Shown piece by piece: positions 7,610 through 15,294 of a DNA stretch of 20,240 nt (its first letter is position 1; each line of letters begins with the position of its first letter). The DNA comes from an uncultured Collinsella sp. (GTDB lineage Bacteria; Actinomycetota; Coriobacteriia; Coriobacteriales; Coriobacteriaceae): assembly GCA_900752425.1 (NCBI GenBank), contig CAADVE010000072.1, forward strand, positions 1 to 20,240, given 5' to 3'. The notes under the pieces are model-generated. The model searched no databases. It worked only from the letters and a program-made list of their open reading frames with translations, and was not told where the DNA came from. Made by a program: the position numbers and the translations under genes.

Positions 7610-7784
7610 GCGCCATATTTGGCGCTGGATTGTTATTCGTTTGTAAAGCCCTGCCGCGCTTGCGGTAAGGGTTTATCAAATGCCCGTAAGAAACCGCAGT
7701 TGGCGCGGGTGCTGCCCGGTCGGGGTCGTATCTTTCCAAACAGCAAAGCGGGCAGGGTGCCCGCGATTCGCATGTACGAAAGGA
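7610..7784 (+). promoter_or_regulatory. pst operon leader: dyad, hairpins and ribosome binding site
   Basis: The 200 bases before pstS hold GCGCCA-TATT-TGGCGC (7610-7625), a possible operator or hairpin. A bulged stem-loop spans about 7648-7676 (CCCTGCCGC with GCGGTAAGGG). A 7-bp hairpin GCGGGCA-GGG-TGCCCGC lies at 7748-7764. GAAAGGA at 7778-7784 serves the start at 7790. I could not identify a Pho-box or a clear -35/-10 pair. Confidence 0.4.
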
Positions 7785-7789
7785 AGATC

Positions 7790-8728
7790 ATGCTCGATCA
7801 GGCTTATTCTCGTCGTCAGTTCCTCGGCCTTGCTGGTGGTCTTGCCAGCATCGTCGGTCTCGGTCTCGTTGGCTGCGGCGGCGCAGGCGCATCCGACGCC
7901 GCCGACAAGGGTAGCGCCGCTGCTGCCGAGTCCGTCTCCGGCGAGGTGACCTACGACGGTGCCTCCTCGTTCCAGGCTCTCGTCGAGGCCGCTGCCGAGA
8001 AGTTCATGGATGCCAACCCCGACGTCTCCGTCTCCGGCTCGGGCAACGGTTCGGGCAAAGGTCTGACCGCTGTTGCCGCCGGCACCGTCACCATCGGTAA
8101 CTCCGACGTCTTCGCCGAGACCAAGCTCGAGGCCGACCAGGTCAAGAACCTCGTCGACCACGAGGTCGCCGTCGTGGGCATGGGCCCCGTCGTCTCCAAG
8201 AACGTGACGGTCGACGACCTGTCCCTCGAGCAGCTCAAGGGCATCTTCTCCGGCCAGATCACCAACTGGAAGGAGGTCGGCGGCGACGACGCCAAGATCG
8301 TCGTTCTCAACCGCAAGGCCGGTTCCGGTACCCGCGCCACCTTCGAGGCTGCCGTCTTTGGCGACGAGGCAGTCGACTTTAAGGGCGACGCCGAGCTCGA
8401 CAAGTCCGGCGACGTCCAGACTCAGATGGGCAGCACCGATAACGCCATCTCCTACCTCGACTTCTCGCACTTCGATGACTCCAAGTTCAACGCCATCAAG
8501 GTCGAGGGCGTCGAGCCCAAGAGCGCAAACGTCACCGACGACTCCTTCAAGATCTGGGCTACCGAGCACATGTACTGCTCCAAGGACGCCGACGAGGCCA
8601 CCACGGCCTTCCTGGAGTTCATGCTTTCCGACGACGTCCAGGGCAAGCTCGTCGAGGAGCAGGGCTTTATCCCCGTCTCTGCCATGAAGGTCGTCAAGGA
8701 CGCCAGCGGCAAGGTCTCTGCTAAATAA
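7790..8728 (+). CDS. pstS: Phosphate ABC transporter substrate-binding lipoprotein PstS
   Basis: The 312-residue protein captures inorganic phosphate outside the membrane and hands it to PstCA. The signal region has a twin-arginine motif SRRQFLGLAGG (7-17), a hydrophobic core, and a lipobox LVGC with Cys29, indicating a Tat-type lipoprotein. The mature part shows the Pst binding-protein pattern: GASSFQAL (57-64), SGSGNGSGKGL (82-92), NSDVF (104-108), then RKAGSGTRATFE (175-186), which binds phosphate through backbone and side chains. An upstream ATG at 7772 is in frame, but GAAAGGA lies between the two, favouring 7790. pstC follows after 25 bases. Tat use is inferred from the motif only. Confidence 0.94.
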   Translation: MLDQAYSRRQFLGLAGGLASIVGLGLVGCGGAGASDAADKGSAAAAESVSGEVTYDGASSFQALVEAAAEKFMDANPDVSVSGSGNGSGKGLTAVAAGTVTIGNSDVFAETKLEADQVKNLVDHEVAVVGMGPVVSKNVTVDDLSLEQLKGIFSGQITNWKEVGGDDAKIVVLNRKAGSGTRATFEAAVFGDEAVDFKGDAELDKSGDVQTQMGSTDNAISYLDFSHFDDSKFNAIKVEGVEPKSANVTDDSFKIWATEHMYCSKDADEATTAFLEFMLSDDVQGKLVEEQGFIPVSAMKVVKDASGKVSAK

Positions 8729-8753
8729 GTAATCGCCCCCGGAAAGGTTTGCA

Positions 8754-9662
8754 ATGGCAAAACAGCTGCCAAAGCGCGACCTTGAGAACGTGGGCCTGGG
8801 CGTCACGGGCGCGTGCGTAGCGCTCGTGACGCTTGTCGTTGCCGCGCTTATCTTCATGGTCGCCCAAAAGGGCCTCTCGGCTTTTCTCAAGGATGGCGTT
8901 TCGGTTGTCGAGTTCTTCACCGGCACCAAGTGGGACCTGGCCAACACAGCCGAAAACGGTCTGCCCTATACCGGCGCCCTGCCCCTGATCGTCACCTCGT
9001 TTGCGGTCATGGTGCTCTCCACGCTCATCGCGCTGCCCATCGCCATCGGCTCCGCCATCTTTGCGGTCGAGATCCAACCCAAATTTGGTTCCAAGGTCTT
9101 TCAGCCGCTTATTGAGCTTTTGACCGGCATTCCCTCGGTCGTCTTTGGACTGATTGGCTTTCACGTGGTCGTCGGACTTATGAAGTCCGTTTTCCACGTG
9201 AGCACGGGTCTGGGCATCCTGCCCGGCGCCATCGTGCTGGCTGTCATGATCCTGCCGACGATGACCACCCTTTCGGTCGATGGCCTGCGCGCCGTGCCCG
9301 ACGGCTACCGTCAGGGCTCGCTCGCGCTGGGCTACACCCGCTGGCAGAGCATCTGGCACGTGGTGCTCAAGTCCGCCATGCCGTCGCTCATGACTGCGGT
9401 CATCCTTGGCATGACGCGCGCCTTTGGCGAGACGCTCGCCGTGCGCATGGTCATCGGCGGTATCGAGGCCATGCCGACGTCGCTGCTGTCGCCGGCCTCG
9501 ACCATCACCACCACGCTCACCACGTCCATGGCGGTCTATGCCGAGGGTTCGGCCCAGGACGATGTTCTGTGGGCGCTCGGTCTGCTGCTGATGGGTATGA
9601 GCCTCATCTTCATCCTGATCATCCACATTATCGGCCGCAAGGGGGCGAAGGCTCGTGGCTAG
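8754..9662 (+). CDS. pstC: Phosphate ABC transporter permease PstC
   Basis: This 302-residue inner membrane protein forms half of the phosphate channel. Hydrophobic segments are near 17-38, 77-105, 118-143, 155-172, 208-225 and 270-294, giving six membrane spans. The cytoplasmic EAA loop that docks onto the ATPase is GYRQGSLALGYTRWQSIWHV (184-203), followed by TRAFGETLAVRMVIGG, typical of PstC. GGAAAGG lies 8 bases before the ATG. Its last codons overlap the start of pstA by 8 bases, so the two subunits are translationally coupled. Confidence 0.95.
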   Translation: MAKQLPKRDLENVGLGVTGACVALVTLVVAALIFMVAQKGLSAFLKDGVSVVEFFTGTKWDLANTAENGLPYTGALPLIVTSFAVMVLSTLIALPIAIGSAIFAVEIQPKFGSKVFQPLIELLTGIPSVVFGLIGFHVVVGLMKSVFHVSTGLGILPGAIVLAVMILPTMTTLSVDGLRAVPDGYRQGSLALGYTRWQSIWHVVLKSAMPSLMTAVILGMTRAFGETLAVRMVIGGIEAMPTSLLSPASTITTTLTTSMAVYAEGSAQDDVLWALGLLLMGMSLIFILIIHIIGRKGAKARG

Positions 9663-10577
9663 CACGCGCATCCATATCGACGAGGCGAGACTCGGGCGCG
9701 TCCAAAAGCAGGATCGCATCGCCACGGGCGTGCTGACGGCAATCATCGCCATCGTCATGCTCATCGTCGTCTCCATGGTGGCCTATATCCTGTTCGAGGG
9801 CATCTCGACGCTGTTCCAGCCGGGTTTTCTCACGCAGCCGTCGCGCGCCAACGGAACTCAGGGCGGCGTACTCTACCAGCTGTTCGACTCGTTCTATCTG
9901 CTGCTGATCACCCTGATCATCTCGGTGCCCATCAGCCTGGGCGGCGCGGTCTTTTTGGTTGAGTACGCGCCGGACGGTCCCATCCGCGACATCGCTTCCA
10001 CCGCCATCGAGACGCTGTCCTCGCTGCCTTCCATCGTTGTCGGCATGTTCGGTTTCCTGGTGTTCTCGGTGCAGCTGGGCTGGAAGTACTCCATCATCTC
10101 CGGCGCCGTCGCGCTCACCATGTTCAACATTCCCATCCTGGTGCGCGTGATCCAGCAGGCGCTCGAGGACGTGCCGCAGGCCCAGCGCGATGCGTGCCTG
10201 GCCATGGGCCTTACCCGCTGGGAGGCCACGCTGCACATCCTGATCCCCGAGGCCATGCCTGCCATCGTGACCGGCATCGTGCTTTCGGCCGGCCGCGTGT
10301 TTGGCGAGGCCGCGGCACTGCTCTTTACCTCGGGCATGAGCTCGCCGGTGCGTTTGAACTTCTTGAGCTTTAACCTGTCGAGCCCCACCTGCGCTTGGAA
10401 CGTGTTCCGCCCCGGTGAGTCGCTCGCCGTGCACATCTACAAGATTTACGGCGAGGGCAGCCCCGAGGCCCAGCAGATCGTTTGGGGCACCGCTGCACTG
10501 CTGATGATCTGCGTGCTGCTGTTTAACATAGTTGCCCGTATCGTGGGCAAGCAACTGGCAAGGAAGATGACGGCCGA

Positions 10578-10581
<4 letters not shown>
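9655..10581 (+). CDS. pstA: Phosphate ABC transporter permease PstA
   Basis: The 308-residue membrane protein pairs with PstC. The first span is about 23-47, followed by a periplasm-facing loop and further spans near 79-103, 121-141, 146-165, 200-222 and 275-297. The EAA loop reads QRDACLAMGLTRWEATLHIL (177-196), followed by GRVFGEAAALLFTSG, diagnostic of PstA. The start is GTG at 9655, inside the end of pstC, which is the only start that fits the coupled arrangement. The stop overlaps the pstB ATG in an ATGA junction. Confidence 0.95.
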
Positions 10582-11450
<869 letters not shown>

Positions 11451-11468
11451 TCCGGGACATGCTTGAGG

Positions 11469-11543
11469 CCCGTGGCGGCCACGGTCGCCACGGGACTGAT
11501 TGGAGGGGCGGGTCATCTCTTGCGGGAGATGGCCCGCCTTTTT
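11469..11543 (+). terminator. Double hairpin and intrinsic terminator of the pst operon
   Basis: First hairpin: CCCGTGGCG (11469-11477) with CGCCACGGG (11486-11494), 9 bp. Second: GGCGGGTCATCTC (11507-11519) with GAGATGGCCCGCC (11526-11538), one U-G wobble, followed by TTTTT. The second is a standard rho-independent terminator. Confidence 0.88.
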
Positions 11544-11560
11544 GCTCTGCGACCGAAGCG

Positions 11561-11595
11561 ACCACCACAAAGGGGACAGGCACCTTCGTGGTGGT
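11561..11595. repeat. Short palindrome with GGGGACA at the loop
   Basis: ACCACCACAAAGG (11561-11573) pairs with CCTTCGTGGTGGT (11583-11595) with one mismatch, which becomes a U-G wobble in a minus-strand transcript. The loop region contains GGGGACAGG, a word shared with the elements at 1149-1295 and 14325-14347. It precedes the ABC-F gene. Confidence 0.7.
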
Positions 11596-11614
11596 TTGGG
11601 GTGGGGCTCGCTGC

Positions 11615-11647
11615 TATCATGGACAACGTTGAATTTCTACGAAGGAG
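11615..11647 (+). promoter_or_regulatory. Possible -10 box and ribosome binding site of the ABC-F gene
   Basis: TATCAT at 11615-11620 resembles a -10 box; the -35 is unclear. GAAGGAG at 11641-11647 is nine bases before the ATG at 11656 and decides that start. Confidence 0.45.
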
Positions 11648-11655
11648 CAGGGCAT

Positions 11656-13515
11656 ATGGCGATTCTTTTGGGATGCGATTCCATCAGCCTAGAGTTTCCC
11701 ACCAAGCATATTTTCGATAGCGTGACGCTCGGCGTGGGCGAGGGCGACCGCATTGGTATTGTTGGTAAAAACGGCGACGGCAAGTCGACGCTGCTGAGCG
11801 TGCTCGCCGGCACGCTGGAGCCCGACGATGGCCGCGTGACGCATCGCCGCGGCACCACGATCGGTCTGCTCGGCCAAAAGGACCAACTTGTCGACACCGA
11901 TACCGTGCATCATGCCGTCGTGGGCGACACTCCCGAGTATGAGTGGGCGTCGAGTCCGCGTACGCGCCAGATCCTCGCCGGTCTCATTAGCGATGTGCCC
12001 TGGGAGGGCACGGTGGGCGAGCTTTCGGGCGGTCAGCGCCGTCGCGTGGACCTTGCGCGCCTGCTGATCGGCGACTACGACGTGCTCATGCTCGACGAGC
12101 CCACCAACCACCTGGACATGCGCACCATCAACTGGCTCGCGCGTCACTTAAAGGCCCGCTGGCAGCGCGGCCAGGGCGCCATGCTCGTGGTCACGCACGA
12201 CCGCTGGTTCTTGGACGAGGTCTGCACCAGTATGTGGGAGGTCCACGACGGCCAGGTCGATCCCTTCGAGGGCGGCTACTCCGCATATATCCTGCAGCGC
12301 GTGGAGCGCGACCGCATGGCCGCGGTTACCGAGGAGCGTCGTCGCAACATGGCGCGCAAGGAGCTCGCGTGGCTGAGTCGTGGCGCCCAGGCGCGCTCCA
12401 CCAAGCCCAAGTTTCGCGTGGATGCCGCTCGCGAACTCATCGCCGACGTGCCGCCCGTGCGCGACGAGCTGGAGCTCAAGCGCCTGGCGGTGAGCCGCCT
12501 GGGCAAGCAGGTCATCGACGTGATCGACGTGGACGCCGGCTATGCGGATACCGACGGCGCGCCCAAGCAGGTGCTCTCCGACGTGACCTGGCTTATCGGT
12601 GCGGGCGACCGCTATGGTCTTTTGGGTGAGAACGGTGCCGGCAAGTCCACGCTGCTCGACGTGATCCAGGGCAAGATCGCGCCCCTGCGCGGCCGCGTGA
12701 AGATCGGCCAGACGGTACGTTTTGGCGTGCTATCGCAGCAGCTCGAGGAGCTCGAGCCCTACATGGGCGACACGATCCGCGAGGTGCTCAGCAACTATAA
12801 GAAGTACTACGTCATCGACGGCAAGGAGACTTCGCCCGAGAAGCTCTGCGAGCGCCTGGGCTTTACGACCCAACAGCTCTGGAGTCGTATCGGCGACCTT
12901 TCGGGCGGCCAACGCCGTCGCCTGTCGCTGCTGCTGACGATCCTGGACGAGCCCAACGTGCTTATCCTGGACGAGCCGGGCAACGACCTGGATACCGATA
13001 TGCTCGCGATTGTCGAGGATCTGCTGGACGGCTGGCCCGGCACGCTGATCCTGGTGACGCACGACCGTTTCCTCATGGAGCGCGTGACCGACCAACAGTG
13101 GGCACTGCTTGACGGCCACCTGACGCATATGCCCGGCGGCGTCGATCAGTACCTGCGCCTGTGCAACGCCACCGCCGAGGGCGAGCCCGTGGGCGCGCCG
13201 AGCGCCAAGACCGGCACGTTCGACACCGGCGCCGCAGCGGTTGCGGCCGAAAAACCCAAGACGAGCGGGCAGCCCAACGGTCTTTCCAACGCCGAGCGCC
13301 AGAAGCTCCGCCGCGAGGTGAGCTCGCTTGAGCGCAAGATGGAGACACAGCGCGCTCGCGTGGAGGAGGCCGAGGCTGCCATGGCCCAGGTCGATCCCAC
13401 CAACTACACGGCGCTCGGCGAGCAGCAGGCAAAGATCGACGAGGCCCATGCCGCCATGGACGAGCTGGAGATGGCGTGGCTCGAGGCGAGCGAAAAGCTC
13501 GAGGGCGAGGAGTAG
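11656..13515 (+). CDS. ABC-F family ATPase, Uup-like
   Basis: The 619-residue protein has two ABC domains and no membrane span, so it is a soluble ABC-F factor acting on ribosomes or nucleic acid rather than a transporter. Domain 1 has Walker A GKNGDGKST (37-45), LSGGQRRRVDLAR (123-135), Walker B VLMLDEPTNHLD (143-154). The linker about 215-300 contains ELAWLSRGAQARSTKPKFR, close to the Uup pattern. Domain 2 has GENGAGKST (324-332), a second LSGGQRRR, and LILDEPGNDLD, where Gly replaces the usual Thr. The charged C-terminal tail after about 545 (ERQKLRREVSSLERKMETQ onward) is a predicted coiled coil, as in Uup. Antibiotic resistance cannot be claimed from sequence. The ATG at 11656 has GAAGGAG upstream; a longer frame from 11500 runs through the terminator. 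Confidence 0.92.
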   Translation: MAILLGCDSISLEFPTKHIFDSVTLGVGEGDRIGIVGKNGDGKSTLLSVLAGTLEPDDGRVTHRRGTTIGLLGQKDQLVDTDTVHHAVVGDTPEYEWASSPRTRQILAGLISDVPWEGTVGELSGGQRRRVDLARLLIGDYDVLMLDEPTNHLDMRTINWLARHLKARWQRGQGAMLVVTHDRWFLDEVCTSMWEVHDGQVDPFEGGYSAYILQRVERDRMAAVTEERRRNMARKELAWLSRGAQARSTKPKFRVDAARELIADVPPVRDELELKRLAVSRLGKQVIDVIDVDAGYADTDGAPKQVLSDVTWLIGAGDRYGLLGENGAGKSTLLDVIQGKIAPLRGRVKIGQTVRFGVLSQQLEELEPYMGDTIREVLSNYKKYYVIDGKETSPEKLCERLGFTTQQLWSRIGDLSGGQRRRLSLLLTILDEPNVLILDEPGNDLDTDMLAIVEDLLDGWPGTLILVTHDRFLMERVTDQQWALLDGHLTHMPGGVDQYLRLCNATAEGEPVGAPSAKTGTFDTGAAAVAAEKPKTSGQPNGLSNAERQKLRREVSSLERKMETQRARVEEAEAAMAQVDPTNYTALGEQQAKIDEAHAAMDELEMAWLEASEKLEGEE

Positions 13516-13521
13516 ACGAGG

Positions 13522-14292
13522 ATGATCAAGGCCGCATTTTTCGATATCGACGGCACGCTACTGAGCTTTAAGACCCACCGGATTCCGGCGTCGGCGCAGC
13601 AGGTGCTCGACAGCTTTCACGAGCAGGGGATTGCGTGCGTGATCGCCACGGGTCGCCCGACCTACCAGATGCCGGACTGGCTGTTCGACTTGGGCTGGGA
13701 TGCGTACATTACGCTCTCGGGCCAGCACTGCTTTGATGCCGAGGGGGTTTATCGCAGCTGTCCGATTGATCCGGACGACGTCGCGGTGATTGTGGGCCAG
13801 GTGGCGCAGGGGCGCTATGACTCGCTGTGCATGCAGGGCGAGAACTCGTTTGTGAACCGCCTGTCCGAGCGCGTGGTGACGGCCGGCAGCAACGCGGGAA
13901 TCGTCTACCACGAGGAGCCGTTTGAGCATGCCTTCGATGCGCCGGTCTACCAGTTCTGCGCCTTTGTGGATCCGGCCGACGAGCATATCGTGACCGACGC
14001 CGTGTCGCATTCGCTCACCACGCGCTGGTGCGATCTGTTCTGCGACATTATTCCGGCCAACGGCGGCAAGGACTTGGGCGTAGCGGCGACGCTGGAGCGG
14101 CTGGGTATCGACGCGAGCGAGGCGATTGCCTTTGGCGACGGCGAGAACGACCTGTCGATGTTTTCCGCCGTGGGCACAAGCGTGGCCATGGGTAATGCGC
14201 AGGATACCGTGAAGGCCGCGGCGACCTACGTGACGACCGCCGTGGACGACGACGGAATTTACAACGCCGCCAAGCACTTTGACCTGCTATAG
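13522..14292 (+). CDS. Cof-type HAD-family phosphatase
   Basis: This 256-residue protein matches the Cof/IIB subfamily of HAD hydrolases: DIDGTLL with Asp8 and Asp10, ATGRP (42-46) as motif II, Lys183 in NGGKDLGV, and GDGENDLSM (205-213) as motif IV, with the larger C2 cap between about 80 and 175. Such enzymes dephosphorylate sugar phosphates, flavin or pyridoxal precursors; specificity cannot be read here. The ATG lies 6 bases after the ABC-F stop with GACGAGG in the gap, so the two genes are probably one transcript. Confidence 0.9.
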   Translation: MIKAAFFDIDGTLLSFKTHRIPASAQQVLDSFHEQGIACVIATGRPTYQMPDWLFDLGWDAYITLSGQHCFDAEGVYRSCPIDPDDVAVIVGQVAQGRYDSLCMQGENSFVNRLSERVVTAGSNAGIVYHEEPFEHAFDAPVYQFCAFVDPADEHIVTDAVSHSLTTRWCDLFCDIIPANGGKDLGVAATLERLGIDASEAIAFGDGENDLSMFSAVGTSVAMGNAQDTVKAAATYVTTAVDDDGIYNAAKHFDLL

Positions 14293-14306
14293 CTGCGGCT
14301 TGGCAC

Positions 14307-14350
14307 TTAGGGACGTTCCTTTTCTGCCGGCAGTTGGGGACATTCCTTGT
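14307..14350. repeat. Partial copy of the GGGGAC/TGCCGGCA repeat
   Basis: TGCCGGCAGTTGGGGACATT at 14325-14344 matches the core at 1189-1208 of the large element with two differences. AGGGACGTTCC lies just left. There are no long arms here, so it is a remnant or a different size class. Confidence 0.6.
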
Positions 14351-14394
14351 ACGTTGCGTGCCGTGTCGCTCTGCTTGCCCCGCACATTTTGTGA

Positions 14395-14495
14395 AACACG
14401 GTTAACTTTTTAAACAACGTAGTAAGACATGGGCAACTTTTGCGGTAAAGTAAGCCAAGGAAAGTATCCAAAGGCTAACTAACAATCATCGCGAA
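14395..14495 (+). promoter_or_regulatory. AT-rich promoter region of the DtxR-type gene
   Basis: GGTTAACTTTTTAAACAACG at 14400-14419 is a weak dyad, and TAAAGT at 14446-14451 could be a -10 box. CGAAAGG near 14491-14497 is the ribosome binding site. A metal-regulator box is plausible but not matched to a consensus. Confidence 0.3.
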
Positions 14496-14504
14496 AGGCG
14501 GCCC

Positions 14505-14864
14505 ATGGCCCTGCGTGAATCCGGAGAAGACTATCTCGAATCGATCTACGTTCTGTCGCAGCGCCAGGGCATCGTTCGATCGATTGACGTCGCTGAATAC
14601 CTAGGCGTAACCAAGGCGAGCGTCTCTAAAGCCATGGCGACGCTGGAGAGCAGCGGCTATGTCGAAATGGGCAAGCGCGACGTTCATCTGACGGAGCGTG
14701 GTCTGGAGGTCGCTCGCCAAATGTGGGAGCGTCACTGCTTTTTCGTGGGGCTGCTAGAGGATGCGGGTGTTTCGGCTGAGGTCGCGTCGCAAGAGGGCTG
14801 CCACATGGAGCATTGCCTGAGCGAGGAGAGCTTTGAGAAGCTAAGGGCGATGTTGGGACGGTAA
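14505..14864 (+). CDS. Short DtxR/MntR-family metal-dependent regulator
   Basis: The 119-residue protein is a winged-helix repressor of the DtxR/MntR type. The N-terminal helix GEDYLESIYVL carries Asp9 and Glu12, the HTH is SIDVAEYLGVTKASVSKAMATLE (26-48), the wing ends at HLTERG (61-66). The dimerisation/metal region has His77 and EGCHMEHCLS, giving Cys99-xx-Glu102-His103, the DtxR-like set with Cys (MntR has Glu there). It stops after this domain, so there is no SH3-like third domain, as in the short MntR class. Family knowledge suggests Fe or Mn sensing in the cytosol. No metal transporter is adjacent, so its targets lie elsewhere. Confidence 0.88.
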   Translation: MALRESGEDYLESIYVLSQRQGIVRSIDVAEYLGVTKASVSKAMATLESSGYVEMGKRDVHLTERGLEVARQMWERHCFFVGLLEDAGVSAEVASQEGCHMEHCLSEESFEKLRAMLGR

Positions 14865-14865
14865 G

Positions 14866-15149
14866 ATGCGGCCGGCGCAACAACGGAAGCCTAATTGACC
14901 CCCAGGAGCGCGGAGTTCGCGCAAAGCGCGAACCAGCGAAAGGGGGATAGGGGATTCGAACAACAACGAGTCCGACGCAGTCCAAAGTGGAGCATTCGGT
15001 GCGTGACGCCATCACAGCTGAGCTATCTCTTCGTTCCCAAAGAGGCGCGGGACAGCGACCGGGACAAGTGGTCCCACCAACTAAGTCCAACTCAGACAAG
15101 GAACCCCGCCAGCAAGCGATGCCCAAGAACCGCCAGCAACGTTACCGCA
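14866..15149. other. Gene-free stretch after the DtxR-type gene
   Basis: No reading frame here resembles a protein; open frames crossing it are composition artefacts. It contains a perfect 8-bp hairpin GTTCGCGC-AAA-GCGCGAAC (14915-14933), a tRNA-like remnant on the minus strand (about 14942-15035) and a 5-bp hairpin GGGAC-AAGTG-GTCCC (15061-15075). Confidence 0.6.
14942..15035 (-). pseudogene. Possible decayed tRNA or tRNA-derived attachment remnant
   Basis: On the minus strand, ATAGCTCAGCTG (around 15015-15026) resembles a tRNA D-arm and GTTCGAATCCCCTATCCCC (around 14944-14962) resembles a T-arm plus 3' acceptor strand, about 60 bases apart. The T stem does not pair on its 5' side (CGTTGTTG against CCCCT), the D stem is imperfect, and no 5' acceptor strand complements the 3' one. 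A functional tRNA is therefore unlikely. Confidence 0.25.
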
Positions 15150-15278
15150 GGCCGGGACCGGGCTTGGTTTTGAAAACATTCCGCAGACCAGAAGTGCCCC
15201 CGTTCGTAGCTCAGAAGGAGCAGAACGGGGGCACTTCATTGGTCGAGGACGTTTTCAAAACCAAGCCCGGCCCCGGCC
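15150..15278. repeat. 129-bp nested palindrome downstream of the metal ATPase gene
   Basis: Outer arms 15150-15177 and 15251-15278 match in 27 of 28 positions (inner ends CTTGGTTTTGAAAAC). Inner arms GAAGTGCCCCCGTTC (15191-15205) and its complement (15223-15237) are perfect. GACCA/TGGTC pairs lie between them, and the loop has GCTC-AGAAG-GAGC. The one outer mismatch becomes a U-G wobble in a minus-strand transcript, the direction of the ATPase gene that ends 17 bases away. It may be its 3' structure, a structured RNA, or a mobile palindrome. Confidence 0.88.
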
Positions 15279-15294
15279 GGACAGCTCACGAACG

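Noticed and set aside
7676..8947. 423-codon minus-strand frame opposite pstS
   Set aside because: It is antisense to PstS with its signal and phosphate-binding motifs; Val/Gly/Asp-rich shadow translation only.
11454..11655. Antibiotic-responsive attenuator with leader peptide before the ABC-F gene
   Set aside because: The terminator present is explained by the pst operon end; no short leader frame with a ribosome binding site or an anti-terminator pairing was found.
14942..15290. tmRNA or RNase P RNA on the minus strand, suggested by the TTCGAATC motif
   Set aside because: No tag-peptide frame, no matching 5' acceptor strand and no conserved RNase P core were found; only tRNA-like fragments remain.
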